A DNA stretch of 41,283 bases from positions 1 to 41,283 of the forward strand of contig LNZM01000035.1 of the NCBI GenBank assembly GCA_002007295.1, written 5' to 3'. The position numbers and the translations under genes are program-made. Below are positions 16,608-25,840 of this stretch, in pieces. The notes beneath the pieces are model-generated. The model had not been told where the DNA came from and did not search any database. It saw only the letters and a list, made by a program, of their open reading frames with translations. Every line of letters begins with the position of its first letter. Position 1 is the stretch's first letter. This DNA is from Candidatus Epulonipiscioides saccharophilum. Its GTDB lineage: Bacteria > Bacillota > Clostridia > Lachnospirales > Cellulosilyticaceae.

Positions 16608-18218
16608 ATGAGTAAATTTATTTTTGTTACAGGCGGAGTTGTCTCGGGGCTTGGTAAAGGAATTACAGCTGCTAGTCTTGGTAGACTTTTAAAATCAAGA
16701 GGTTTAAAAGTTAGTGCACAAAAGTTAGATCCATATATGAATGTCGATCCGGGTACAATGAGTCCGTATCAACATGGTGAGGTTTTCGTCACGGAGGATG
16801 GTGCGGAGACGGACCTGGATCTTGGCCATTATGAGCGCTTTATAGATGAGAATCTAAACAAGTTTTCTAATTTAACATCTGGGCAAATATATTATAGTGT
16901 TTTAACTAAAGAAAGAAATGGTGGATATTTGGGCCAAACAGTGCAAGTGATCCCTCATATTACAAATGTAATAAAAGAATTTATTTATAGTAGCGCTGAG
17001 CAAACTGATGTCTTGATAACAGAAATAGGTGGAACGACAGGAGATATAGAAATACAACCTTTTTTAGAAACAATAAGGCAGATATCTTTAGAAGTCGGAA
17101 GTGACAATTGTGTATTTATACATTTAACTTTGGTCCCTTATATAAAGTCAAGCGGAGAGCATAAGAGTAAACCAACTCAACATTCTGTCAAAGAACTAAG
17201 GGCTATGGGCATATCACCGGATATAATTGTAGCTAGAGCAGATGAGGAAATACCGAAGGATATAATGGAAAAAATCTCTCTTTTTTGTAATGTTCAAAAA
17301 GATTGCGTAATAGAGAACAGGACCTTACCTTCGTTATACGAAGCACCATTAATGTTGCATGAAAATGGCCTAGATAAAGTGGTGTGCAGAAAATTAAGAT
17401 TGGATACGCCCGAGCCAAATCTGTTAGAATGGGCTAGCATGGTTAGAAGAATATATAATTCAGAACTTAAAGTTAATATAGCGATAGTAGGAAAATACGT
17501 AAAGCTTCATGATGCCTACCTTTCGGTTGCAGAAAGTATCAGGCATGCCGGATATACTTTAGGAGCTGATGCTACAATAAGTTGGATAAACAGTGAGGAA
17601 ATAAATTCTGATAACGTAGCACAAATGTTGAACAATGTAGACGGTATTATCGTACCCGGCGGATTTGGAGACAGAGGGATAGAAGGAAAGATTTTAACCT
17701 GCCAATATGCTAGAGAAAAGAATATACCTTTTTTAGGGATATGTTTAGGAATGCAGGTAGCCGTTATAGAATATGCTAGAAATGCATTGGGATTAGCCGA
17801 AGCAAATTCTGCCGAATTCGATGAATGTACTCTAGATCCGGTTATTCATATTATGGAAGACCAAAAGACAATAACAGATAAAGGTGGAACGATGCGCCTA
17901 GGTAGCTATATTTGCAAGATAAGAGAAAATACTTTACTAGAAAGTTTATATCAAAAAGACCAAATTGCAGAAAGACATAGACATCGATATGAATTTAATA
18001 ATGATTATAGGTTAGTCATGGAAAAAAGTGGATTAATCATAAGTGGTGTCTCACCAGATAATAGCTTAGTAGAGGTGGTAGAAATCCCTGCTTTGGACTA
18101 CTATATTGCTGCACAGTTTCATCCGGAATTCAAAAGTAGGCCGAATAAACCACATCCTCTATTTTTAGGGCTGTTAAAAGCTAGTTTGGACCAAACAGTA
18201 TTAGTCGAAATATTATAA
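16608..18218 (+). CDS. pyrG: CTP synthase
   Basis: A 536-aa cytoplasmic enzyme that makes CTP from UTP, ATP and glutamine. The synthase domain (about 1-265) opens with [20 protein letters not shown], its ATP-binding loop. The glutamine amidotransferase domain (about 290-530) has the nucleophile Cys near residue 379 in GICLGMQ and the C-terminal His-Glu pair in [19 protein letters not shown] lies 9-10 nt before the ATG. It follows the ANTAR gene by 27 nt and is likely in the same transcript. The reading frame is complete, ending at 18218. Its last 114 bp are the template of a six-unit decayed tandem array that fills the gap to dapF. Confidence 0.98.
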   Translation: MSKFIFVTGGVVSGLGKGITAASLGRLLKSRGLKVSAQKLDPYMNVDPGTMSPYQHGEVFVTEDGAETDLDLGHYERFIDENLNKFSNLTSGQIYYSVLTKERNGGYLGQTVQVIPHITNVIKEFIYSSAEQTDVLITEIGGTTGDIEIQPFLETIRQISLEVGSDNCVFIHLTLVPYIKSSGEHKSKPTQHSVKELRAMGISPDIIVARADEEIPKDIMEKISLFCNVQKDCVIENRTLPSLYEAPLMLHENGLDKVVCRKLRLDTPEPNLLEWASMVRRIYNSELKVNIAIVGKYVKLHDAYLSVAESIRHAGYTLGADATISWINSEEINSDNVAQMLNNVDGIIVPGGFGDRGIEGKILTCQYAREKNIPFLGICLGMQVAVIEYARNALGLAEANSAEFDECTLDPVIHIMEDQKTITDKGGTMRLGSYICKIRENTLLESLYQKDQIAERHRHRYEFNNDYRLVMEKSGLIISGVSPDNSLVEVVEIPALDYYIAAQFHPEFKSRPNKPHPLFLGLLKASLDQTVLVEIL

Positions 18219-18835
18219 GAAATGAATTGCTACACAGTTTTATCTGAAATTCAAAAGTAGGCCGAATAAATCACATAGTCTATTTTTAAGGTTGTGAAAG
18301 GCTAGTTTGGACCAAACAGTATTAGTCGAAGTATGATAAGAAATTAATTGCTACAAAGTTTCATCGGAGATCCAAAAGTAGGCCGAATAAATCACATCCT
18401 CTATTTTTAGGATTTTTAAAAGCCAGTTTGGGCCAAACATTATTATGTAGCAATATTATAAGAAATTAATTGCTACAAAGTTTCATCGGAGATCCAAAAG
18501 TAGGCCGAATAAATCACATCCTCTATTTTTAGGACTGTTAAAGGCCAGTTGGGGCAAACATTATTATGTAGCAATATTATAAGAAATTAATTGCTACAAA
18601 GTTTCCATCTGAAATTCAAAAGTAGGCTGAATAAATCACATCGTCTATTTTTAGGGTTGTGAAAAGGGCCAGTTTGGACCAAACAGTATTAGTCGAAGTA
18701 TGATAAGAAATTAATTGCTACACAGTTTCATCTGAAATTCAAAAGTAGGCCGAATAAATCACATCGTCTATTTTTAGGGTTGTGAAAGGCTAATTTGGAC
18801 CAAATATTATTATGTAGAAGTATTATAAGAAATTA
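18105..18835 (+). repeat. Six-unit tandem array of the pyrG 3' end (~121 bp units)
   Basis: Units start with ATTGCT at 18105 (inside the real gene), 18226, 18347, 18469, 18590 and 18714, so the spacing is 121, 121, 122, 121 and 124 bp. Each contains the pyrG C-terminal coding sequence (AAAAGTAGGCCGAATAAA and so on), the stop and a short tail TATTATAAGAAAT. Copies 2-6 carry frameshifts and stops and have no start codon. They share changes among themselves (CAGTATTAGTCGAAG against CATTATTATGTAG types), which suggests repeated unequal exchange or slippage after the first duplication. No hairpin terminator is obvious inside, so pyrG and dapF may be one transcript. Confidence 0.95.
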
Positions 18836-18855
18836 GAATAGGAGTTTTTAATAGT

Positions 18856-19689
18856 ATGGAATTTTGGAAAATGAATGGAATAGGTAATGACTATATATAT
18901 TTTAATTGTTTAGACACAGAATTGACCGATCCAGAAAGTTTAGCTATTAGGTTATCGAATAGACATTTTGGGATAGGTGGAGATGGAATAGTTTTAATTT
19001 GTAAATCCGATATAGCTGATGCAAAAATGAGAATGTTTAATGCGGACGGTAGTGAAGGAAAGATGTGTGGCAATGCAATAAGATGTGTTGGAAAATATTT
19101 ATACGACACGGGTATTGTACAAAAAACTAATTTACTAATAGAAACTTTAAGTGGAATAAAAGGCTTAGAATTGTATGTGGAGAATGGCTTAGTACAAGCG
19201 GCTGAAGTTGACATGAATGCTCCGATTTTAGAACCGGATAAAATACCTGTACTATTAAAAGGAGAGAGTATTGTAAATCGAGAAATAAAAATAGGCCAAG
19301 AACAATATAATATAACATGCGTATCTATGGGTAATCCACATTGCGTAGTTTTTGTAAATGATGTAGCCGGATTAGATCTAGACAAAATAGGCCCACTCTT
19401 TGAGCATAACGATTTATTTCCGGATAGAATTAATACAGAGTTTGTCCAAATTTTAGATGAGAGTACTTACAAAATGAGAGTCTGGGAACGTGGTAGTGGC
19501 GAAACTTTAGCCTGCGGTACAGGGGCCTGTGCTGTCGCTGTAGCATGTGTTTTAAACGGATTTGCTAACTTAAACGAAAAAATTACTATTAAACTTCGTG
19601 GCGGAGATTTAGTTATTCGATATACTAATGAGACTGTATTTATGACAGGAGGAGCAACAAAATCTTTTATCGGTTATATTGAAGTTTAG
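18856..19689 (+). CDS. dapF: Diaminopimelate epimerase
   Basis: A 277-aa cytoplasmic enzyme that converts LL- to meso-diaminopimelate for lysine and peptidoglycan. Both catalytic cysteines are seen: Cys71 in GKMCGNAIRC and Cys220 in ETLACGTGACA. The N-terminal signature KMNGIGNDYIYF and the middle MGNPHCV are typical. GGAG lies 11 nt before the ATG. With dapL at 23609-24778 it completes the aminotransferase route of diaminopimelate synthesis. The gene begins just after the pyrG-derived repeat array and is followed 11 nt later by a small gene. Confidence 0.98.
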   Translation: MEFWKMNGIGNDYIYFNCLDTELTDPESLAIRLSNRHFGIGGDGIVLICKSDIADAKMRMFNADGSEGKMCGNAIRCVGKYLYDTGIVQKTNLLIETLSGIKGLELYVENGLVQAAEVDMNAPILEPDKIPVLLKGESIVNREIKIGQEQYNITCVSMGNPHCVVFVNDVAGLDLDKIGPLFEHNDLFPDRINTEFVQILDESTYKMRVWERGSGETLACGTGACAVAVACVLNGFANLNEKITIKLRGGDLVIRYTNETVFMTGGATKSFIGYIEV

Positions 19690-19700
19690 GGGGAATTTTT

Positions 19701-19970
19701 ATGTATCAAAACTTACGAAATCGTCAAATGGATTGTCAAAAACCTGAAAATTTAATCATAACAACTAATAATATACTGGCTTTAAAAGAGTTTTTAACTT
19801 TAGAGCAAGCTAGTGAGAATTTAAAATTACCACCAGATTTAGTAAGACAAATTTGGGAAACTGAAGATAGTACGTGGCTTCTTCGCTATGTAGAAGAAAA
19901 TACATTGGGGAATCAACTGGATTTAGCCGAAAATACATTAGATGATCAATTAGATTTAGACGAAATTTAA
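19701..19970 (+). CDS. Small hypothetical protein with duplicated C-terminus
   Basis: An 89-aa protein I do not recognise, with no signal peptide, Cys motif or membrane segment. The region EFLTLEQASENLKLPPDLVRQIWE may be a helix-turn-helix-like helical part (inference). The C-terminus is acidic and contains two copies of an 11-residue unit, ENTLGNQLDLA then ENTLDDQLDLD, from an exact 33-bp offset (19896-19928 and 19929-19961). GGGGG lies 7 nt before the ATG. It follows dapF closely and is probably co-transcribed. A strong terminator follows. Confidence 0.65.
   Translation: MYQNLRNRQMDCQKPENLIITTNNILALKEFLTLEQASENLKLPPDLVRQIWETEDSTWLLRYVEENTLGNQLDLAENTLDDQLDLDEI
19896..19961 (+). repeat. 33-bp in-frame tandem repeat at a gene 3' end
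   Basis: Two adjacent 33-bp units at the end of the 89-aa gene. Both open GAAAATACATT and both end GATTTAG plus two bases. They differ at about seven positions. Confidence 0.85.
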
Positions 19971-20004
19971 AATTAGATATGTTTTGATACCAATTTATTA
20001 TTAT

Positions 20005-20044
20005 AGAGAAGTTATAGATGTCAAATTTATAACTTCTTTTTTTA
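20005..20044 (+). terminator. Terminator after the dapF unit
   Basis: AGAAGTTATA (20007-20016) pairs with TATAACTTCT (20028-20037) and is followed by seven T. It closes the ANTAR-pyrG-dapF-small gene run. Confidence 0.92.
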
Positions 20045-20070
20045 TTTCTGAAATTTGAATCAAAAAAATA

Positions 20071-20100
20071 TTGACAAAATATGGAATAAAGAAGTAAAAT
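20071..20100 (+). promoter_or_regulatory. Promoter of the UvrD-Sel1 gene
   Basis: TTGACA (20071-20076), an 18-nt spacer and TAAAAT (20095-20100), about 55 nt before the start. A strong AGGAGG (20143-20148) lies 9 nt before the ATG. Confidence 0.75.
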
Positions 20101-20157
20101 CTAAATATAAATGTAAAACTATAAGCTAGTATATATATTATTAGGAGGAAGTAAGCT

Positions 20158-23100
20158 ATGATTATAGAACAAAATTTTTTGAAAAATATACCTATAGGTT
20201 ATGATGTTATATCTAAATTATTAAATTTTGAAAAGCAGTTATTAGAAATGGAATATAAATTAAAAGAAATGCCACGAGGGTATGGTATTTGTAAGGTAAG
20301 CAATACTAATATATTTAAGTTTAGGCTAAATAGTAGAGATAGGATTTTATTTACTTTTGTAAAAAATCGGACTACCATGAAGGATGATATAATATTTTTA
20401 AAATTTGTTAGCCATGATAATCAAATTAGAGAAAGTCACGGTTATTATGATCGGAAAAGTAAAATGAATCAACTACAATATATGCAAGTGGATATGGATC
20501 AAATTGCTGCGAACAAGTACCCGGAGGATGAAATAGATGAGTATATAAATAAAACTTATACAAATTATTTTGATATGTCTATAATAAAGGGAGTGGTTAT
20601 TAAGGACGAAGATTTGGTTAGAATTGCAAATCAAGATGAATTAAAATTTATTCAATATTTATCCGATGAACAGTATAAAGTAGTAACTTCGAAAAATAAT
20701 CAAATTTTGTTAACGGGTGCAGGGGGCACGGGAAAAACTATTGTATTATTACATATCTTATCTTTGGCTGATATAAATACTAATTCATTATATTTAACTT
20801 ATACGGATTTACTATTAGAAAAAGCTAACAAAGACTATGAAGTGTTTATAACACAAAATAATAATTTAGAGTTTTTAACTATTCGCAAGCTTTTGTCCAA
20901 ATTAGCCAATATACCAGATAATAAGATAATAACTACACCGGAGATAAGAAGATGGTTACAGCAAGAAAGCTACAAATATTCTATAATTAAAAATAAAGAA
21001 TTGCATGAATTAGTAACAGAATTAAGAGGAGTGTTAACCGGATACTTAGGATTAGAATATAAATTTGTAAGCTCTAAAGTTAATGATAATCAGAGGCTAT
21101 TAGCATTGGATGCTTATTTAAGCATGCCAGCTCAATACTCTGTATTTAATGCAGAAGAAAAAAGAGAGATGTACACAGTAGCTCTGGCGTATCAAAAATG
21201 GCTCGAACGTATTGATAAATATAGTGAAAATGAGGTGGCCAGAAAAATATTATCCGAACAAACATTAGATAAATACGATTATATAGTAATAGATGAGATC
21301 CAAGACTTAAGCGAGCTACATATTTATTTAATTAGCCAATTAGTTAAACCTAGCGGTAAAATTGTATGGGCCGGTGATATGAATCAGGCTATATATCCGA
21401 CCTTTTTTAATTTCGGACGTTTAAAAAATTTGTATTATACCTATGATAAACAACTTGAGAATAAAGTATTAACTAAAAATTTTAGAACTACTAAACAAAT
21501 TACGAATTTCATGAATCTATTAGTGAAAAATCGTCAAAAATATATCGGTTCATCCTCTTATGATTATCATGAAGTAGCATTACAAGAGGGCGTAACCCCT
21601 AAAGTTCTTAATTTTTTGCCACATCAATTTAAAAAGTTATTTCTGGAATTAATGGACAAACATTATTGCGCCGTAATTGTTGATACAGAACGGAGTAAAA
21701 ATAATTTAATAAACTTATATCCGGGTATAGCTAGACGTGTATTTTTAATACATGAAATAAAAGGATTAGAATATGATAATATTTACTGCTATGATATAAT
21801 GTCTGATTATACAAATAAATGGATTCAAATTTTAAATGGGGATTATAAGAAAAATGAGCAGATGAAATATTATTTTAACTTACTTTATGTAGGTGTTAGC
21901 CGGGCTAAGTCTAATCTATTTATTTATGAATCGGATTATGATAAACTGGATTTTGAGCCATTACGCAATTGTGAGATAATAACTGAATATAATATAGAGT
22001 TGGCGGCTTTAACGCAACAATCTACAGCCAAAGATTGGACGGAAGAAGCACGTAGACTGGAGCAAAGTGGCCATATTGAGCATTCTAAATTAGCACAAGA
22101 AAAAGCGGATCACTTAGAACAAAAGGATCCGAATGAACCTGTTAATGTTACGAAAGAATATCCGGCAGAAATTGTTCAACCTAATAAAACCAGTACAAAT
22201 AAGGCTGAAGAAATTACCAAATTGAAATTAATGGCCGAAAATGACGATATCCAAGCGCAGTATCAATTAGGCTTATGCTATAAAAAAGGTCTTGGTGTAA
22301 TTAAAAATGCTGAAACGGCTTTTGTTTGGTTAGAGAAAGCAGCCCAAAAAGATCATGCAGAAGCTCAATGTGAATTGGCGGCTGCTTATGCAAAAGGAGA
22401 TTTCACTCAAAAAAATTTAAAGTGGTATTATGGTGACGGGGCTAAACAGGATTTGGAAAATTCAATTTTTTGGTATAAAAAATCAGCTTACCAAGGTGTT
22501 TCAGAAGCGCAATATCAACTGGCTCGATGCTATAAAAAAGGTCTTGGCGTAGAAAAAAACATTTTAGAAGCAATATTTTGGTATGAAAAAGCAGCCGATC
22601 AAGAGCATACCAAAGCATTATGTAGTCTTGGAAATTGTTATGCTATTGGAGATGGGGTTCGTAAAAATTTATTAACAGCGGTGGAATTTTGGGAAAAAGC
22701 AGCTAATCACAATAATGTAAATGCCCAGTATGTATTAGGAGAATGTTATGATCAAGGATGGTATGGTGTAGAAAAAGATTTCGAAAAAGCTGTAGGATTT
22801 TGGGAAAAAGCAGCCGAACAGAGATTTGCTCCAGCTTTATTTAGAATGGCTCAATGCTATGATCAAGGTAGAGGCGTAGAACAAAACTTGAAAAAAGCTT
22901 TGAAATTATACGAAAAATCAGCTACCGATGGCTATGTTACAGCACAATATACGCTGAGCTTAATATACCAAAAACAAAAAAATTATAAAAAAGCGTTTAA
23001 ATGGTTGGAAAAAGCCGCCACTTCAAATCATATAGAATCTATATATCAATTGGCTATCTTATATGATGAGGGTAAAGGCGTTAAAAAGGATACTAAAAAA

Positions 23101-23175
23101 GCTTTCGATTTATATAAAAAAGCTGCCGATAACAATCATACAGCAGCTCAATTTATTATAGAATTTCGAAAATAA
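20158..23175 (+). CDS. UvrD/Rep-type SF1 ATPase with C-terminal Sel1 repeats
   Basis: A 1005-aa cytoplasmic protein with three parts. Residues 1-100 are small and beta-rich; GYGICKVSNTNIFKFR and RDRILFTF recall the RelE/ParE-like fold found in front of some UvrD-type ATPases (inference). Residues about 165-630 form an SF1 helicase core with Walker A TGAGGTGKT (about 186-194), Walker B IDEIQD (about 379-383), GDMNQAIYP (motif III), NFRTT (motif IV), HEIKGLEYDNIY (motif V) and LLYVGVSRAKS (motif VI). All motifs look intact. After a charged Q/E/K-rich linker (about 640-680) come about eight Sel1/TPR-like repeats (684-1005), normally a protein-binding solenoid. It is alone in its transcript and its target is unknown; a stress or phage-defence role is only a guess. 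Confidence 0.85.
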   Translation: MIIEQNFLKNIPIGYDVISKLLNFEKQLLEMEYKLKEMPRGYGICKVSNTNIFKFRLNSRDRILFTFVKNRTTMKDDIIFLKFVSHDNQIRESHGYYDRKSKMNQLQYMQVDMDQIAANKYPEDEIDEYINKTYTNYFDMSIIKGVVIKDEDLVRIANQDELKFIQYLSDEQYKVVTSKNNQILLTGAGGTGKTIVLLHILSLADINTNSLYLTYTDLLLEKANKDYEVFITQNNNLEFLTIRKLLSKLANIPDNKIITTPEIRRWLQQESYKYSIIKNKELHELVTELRGVLTGYLGLEYKFVSSKVNDNQRLLALDAYLSMPAQYSVFNAEEKREMYTVALAYQKWLERIDKYSENEVARKILSEQTLDKYDYIVIDEIQDLSELHIYLISQLVKPSGKIVWAGDMNQAIYPTFFNFGRLKNLYYTYDKQLENKVLTKNFRTTKQITNFMNLLVKNRQKYIGSSSYDYHEVALQEGVTPKVLNFLPHQFKKLFLELMDKHYCAVIVDTERSKNNLINLYPGIARRVFLIHEIKGLEYDNIYCYDIMSDYTNKWIQILNGDYKKNEQMKYYFNLLYVGVSRAKSNLFIYESDYDKLDFEPLRNCEIITEYNIELAALTQQSTAKDWTEEARRLEQSGHIEHSKLAQEKADHLEQKDPNEPVNVTKEYPAEIVQPNKTSTNKAEEITKLKLMAENDDIQAQYQLGLCYKKGLGVIKNAETAFVWLEKAAQKDHAEAQCELAAAYAKGDFTQKNLKWYYGDGAKQDLENSIFWYKKSAYQGVSEAQYQLARCYKKGLGVEKNILEAIFWYEKAADQEHTKALCSLGNCYAIGDGVRKNLLTAVEFWEKAANHNNVNAQYVLGECYDQGWYGVEKDFEKAVGFWEKAAEQRFAPALFRMAQCYDQGRGVEQNLKKALKLYEKSATDGYVTAQYTLSLIYQKQKNYKKAFKWLEKAATSNHIESIYQLAILYDEGKGVKKDTKKAFDLYKKAADNNHTAAQFIIEFRK

Positions 23176-23735
23176 GATATGTTTAGAATATTGCTTTGAT
23201 CCTAGAAATCGCTCCTAGAACGTTTTATCGATTGGCAAATGCAGAAATTCTAAAGTATCCTTCTTCATTTGTTCTGAAACCAACACTAGGTGTACCAACA
23301 ACATAAGCAAAAAGCTTTCGATTTATATAAAAAAGCTGCCGATAACAATTATTCAGCAGCTCAATTTATTATAGAATTTCGAAAATAAGATATGTTTAGA
23401 ATATTGCTTTGATCCTAGAAATTGCTTCTAGAACGTTTTATCGATTGGCAAATGCAGAAATTCTAAAGTATCCTTCTTCATTTGTTCTGAAACCAACACT
23501 AGGTGTACCAACAACATAAGCAAAAAGCTTTCGATTTATATAAAAAAGCTACCGATAACAATTACTCAGCAGCTCAATTTATTATAGAATTTCGAAAATA
23601 AGATATGTTTAGAATATTGCTTTGATCCTAGAAATTGCTTCTAGAACGTTTGCTCGATTGGCAAATGCAGAAATTCTAAAATATCCTTCTCCATTTGTTC
23701 CGAAACCAACACCCGGTGTTCCAACAACATAAGCC
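23096..23735. repeat. Three-unit 213-bp tandem array across a convergent gene junction
   Basis: GCTTTCGATT recurs at 23101, 23314 and 23527, exactly 213 bp apart. Each unit holds the last ~75 bp of the Sel1 gene, a ~33-bp spacer and, in antisense, the last ~125 bp of dapL. The first unit contains the true end of the ATPase gene; the third contains the true end of dapL. The middle unit is a relic of both. Spare dapL ends differ from the working one at several positions, for example ACACTAGGTGTACC against ACACCCGGTGTTCC. No clear terminator hairpin is seen between the convergent genes. Confidence 0.95.
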
Positions 23736-24778
23736 TCATTTAATAGTTTGTCAAAAAATGCCCAGGAATCCATTCCACACTTAAGCCATATATATGGTGA
23801 ATTGTCTCCTCCTACTAACCAAAATCCAAGTTCACTGAACCCTTTTCGGATAATCTGAGCATTTTCTAAATAATAGTCTATGTTTGCTTTAACTTCTTCT
23901 TGGCCCTCTTTACTAAAGATAGCTGTTGCGGCTTTTTGGACAATATATGGTACGCCGTTAAATTTGGTCGTCTGTCTTCTTAACCAAAATTTATTTAGTC
24001 CAATATTATTTACTAGAAGTTCATGTGGCACTACCGTATATCCGCATCTAGTACCTGTGAATCCAGCTGTTTTTGAGAAAGAACAAAATTCTATAGCGCA
24101 ACTTTTGGCTCCTTCGATCTCATAAATACTAGTTGGTAGATTAGCATCTCTAACAAAGCATTCATATGCACTGTCAAACAATATTATAGAATTATTTTTG
24201 GTAGCATAATCCACCCATACCTTTAACTGATCTCTGTTGTATGTTGCGCCTGTAGGATTGTTTGGAGAACATAAATAAATTAGGTCGCCTCCATCACCAT
24301 CTTCTGGCATCGGCAAAAAGTTATTGCTCTCGTTTCCATCTAAAAAATTTATTTTTCTTCCCGCCATAATATTTGTATCTAAATATGCGGGGTAAACAGG
24401 ATTTGGAATAAGACTAGTTCCAGGACCAAAGAGATCTAAAATATTTCCAAGGTCGCTTTTTGCACCATCGTTTACAAAAATTTCGTCCGCTACCAAATTT
24501 ACACTTTTGTTGCTGTAATAATCTTTTATAGCAATTTTTAAAAATTCGTATCCTTGTTCAGGACCGTAGCCACGAAATGTGTTTTCGTTACCCATTTCTA
24601 AGACAGCTTCTGTCATAGCATTGATTACACTTTTGGTTAGGGGTAATGTAACGTCGCCTATACCAAGTTTAATGATCTTTGCATCTTGATGGTTGGCACT
24701 AAATTCATTTACTTTTTTGGCAATGGTAGAAAAAAGATAGCTTTGTTCTAAATTTAAAAAATTTTCGTTAATTTGCAT
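23609..24778 (-). CDS. dapL: LL-diaminopimelate aminotransferase
   Basis: A 389-aa PLP-dependent class I/II aminotransferase that makes LL-diaminopimelate from tetrahydrodipicolinate and glutamate in one step. The start at 24778 (MQINENFLNLEQSYLF) has AGAGG 8 nt upstream and gives the usual DapL length; an in-frame ATG at 24814 has none. Landmarks are IKLGIGDVTLPL near the N-terminus, FRGYGPEQGY, SPNNPTGA for the cofactor, the PLP lysine (about residue 236) in SFSKTAGFTGTRCGY and the C-terminal PGVGFGTNGEGYFRISAF. It supplies the substrate for DapF encoded 4 kb away. Its 3' end is the source of a tandem array. Confidence 0.96.
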   Translation of the reverse strand: MQINENFLNLEQSYLFSTIAKKVNEFSANHQDAKIIKLGIGDVTLPLTKSVINAMTEAVLEMGNENTFRGYGPEQGYEFLKIAIKDYYSNKSVNLVADEIFVNDGAKSDLGNILDLFGPGTSLIPNPVYPAYLDTNIMAGRKINFLDGNESNNFLPMPEDGDGGDLIYLCSPNNPTGATYNRDQLKVWVDYATKNNSIILFDSAYECFVRDANLPTSIYEIEGAKSCAIEFCSFSKTAGFTGTRCGYTVVPHELLVNNIGLNKFWLRRQTTKFNGVPYIVQKAATAIFSKEGQEEVKANIDYYLENAQIIRKGFSELGFWLVGGDNSPYIWLKCGMDSWAFFDKLLNEAYVVGTPGVGFGTNGEGYFRISAFANRANVLEAISRIKAIF

Positions 24779-24891
24779 TATAGAAACCTCTATTCCATGA
24801 AATTTATCAACCATTAATATATACTAAGATACAAGATTCGTCAAGCTATATTAATAATAAAAAAGAGGTTTAAAATTGTGCTAAACAGTAT

Positions 24892-25284
24892 TTGACACTC
24901 CCCACACCTAAAGGCGGGGGATTCTAAAGTGATTAAGGGACAAATTCATTTCTGCTAGTCCGGTCTGACTTTTAGTTAAAGGGATGTCATTGCCCTTCAT
25001 ACAACAGAACATAAAGTCTTGTATGCTGATACACTTTGACTATGTATCCGAGACGCTGAGTCTTTAAGAAATCGTTTTAACGACTTTTTCTTGTCGTGTT
25101 TCATTTTAGAAACATTTTCGGTGTATTGAATATTTTACGCTAGAAATGACTACTTCTAGCAATCGTCTATATTCAGTTGTATCTAGAGTACAAACAAAAA
25201 ACAAAAAATATAAACATTTTTTGAAAAAAATTTAATAGCCTTATATCCTCATAGCTAAAGCTAGGGGCTTTACGGCTTATCTGG
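24892..25284 (-). mobile_element. IS200/IS605-like non-autonomous element, copy 2
   Basis: A 393-bp copy of the element at 4586-4980, with the same end hairpins, internal stems and GTGTCAA end on the minus strand. Several stems differ in sequence; the GGG…CCC hairpin near one third of the element stays pairable in all three copies. The 12 bp GCTAAACAGTAT flank it on both sides (24880-24891 and 25284-25295). The insertion sits at the 3' end of a small membrane-protein gene and now supplies that gene's stop codon. Confidence 0.7.
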
Positions 25285-25534
25285 CTAAACAGTATGTAAC
25301 GGCTATGCACAAAGATGAGAATATAAAAGAAAAGATTAAACATACATCACGTTTTATGAAAAAATATAAACATAAAGCACCTATAGCCAAAAAGAATAAA
25401 GTTACAGAAATAGCATTGCTAAAAATTAGAAAGAAATCTATAAATACGGTAATAAAGTATATGATACAAACGGTCATTAGGCCGAAAAATATATTTTGAT
25501 AATTTATAAGCTTACTATTTTTTTTATTTGTCAT
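25277..25534 (-). CDS. Small membrane protein, 3' end altered by an element
   Basis: An 85-aa protein. The start at 25534 (MTNKKNSKLINYQNIFFG) has AAAGGAG 8 nt upstream; an ATG at 25576 does not. After a short basic head there are two or three membrane segments (IFFGLMTVCIIYFITVFIDF, then AISVTLFFLAIGALCLYFFI, then LIFSFIFSSLCIAVTY). No family is recognised. The last codons and the TAA lie in the edge of element copy 2. Joining the flanks across the element would give an ending AVTYCLAQF and then TAA, so the original protein was probably two residues longer. It may still be functional. Confidence 0.55.
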   Translation of the reverse strand: MTNKKNSKLINYQNIFFGLMTVCIIYFITVFIDFFLIFSNAISVTLFFLAIGALCLYFFIKRDVCLIFSFIFSSLCIAVTYCLAR

Positions 25535-25616
25535 ATGCAACACTCCTTTAATGTATATAATATGAGGCTTGTACAAATTTTATGACAAAAAAAATGAAAA
25601 AAAATTAAAAAAGGGC

Positions 25617-25645
25617 TTTACAAATGAAAATGGTTATGTTAATAT
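25617..25645 (+). promoter_or_regulatory. Promoter of the tRNA pair
   Basis: TTTACA (25617-25622), a 17-nt spacer and TAATAT (25640-25645), starting transcription about 10 nt before tRNA-Pro. Confidence 0.65.
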
Positions 25646-25662
25646 ACGGACATAATCAATTA

Positions 25663-25737
25663 CGGGGTGTGGCTCAGTTTGGCTAGAGCGCCTGGTTTGG
25701 GTCCAGGAGGCCGCAGGTTCGAGTCCTGTCACCCCGA
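25663..25737 (+). tRNA. tRNA-Pro (TGG)
   Basis: Acceptor stem CGGGGTG/CACCCCG, D-arm GGCTC…GAGC, anticodon stem CCTGG/CCAGG with loop TTTGGGT (anticodon TGG), and a T-arm with GGTTCGAGTCC. The CCA end is not encoded. All stems pair. Confidence 0.97.
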
Positions 25738-25761
25738 TGATTTTAATGTAAAAAAAAGTAT

Positions 25762-25833
25762 GCGCGAGTGGCTCAGTGGTAGAGCATCTCCTTGCCAAGG
25801 AGAGGGTCGCGGGTTCGACTCCCGTCTCGCGCT
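25762..25833 (+). tRNA. tRNA-Gly (GCC)
   Basis: Acceptor stem GCGCGAG/CTCGCGC, anticodon stem TCTCC/GGAGA with loop TTGCCAA (anticodon GCC), and a T-arm with GGGTTCGACTCCC. CCA is not encoded. It follows tRNA-Pro by 24 nt and is surely co-transcribed. Confidence 0.97.
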
Positions 25834-25840
25834 TTTCAGC

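Noticed and set aside
18226-18835. A CRISPR array
   Set aside because: The units are contiguous ~121-bp degenerate copies of pyrG with no distinct spacers, and no cas genes are in the window.
18891-19385. A 164-codon minus-strand frame inside dapF
   Set aside because: It lies opposite a complete dapF with both catalytic cysteines and has no start signals.
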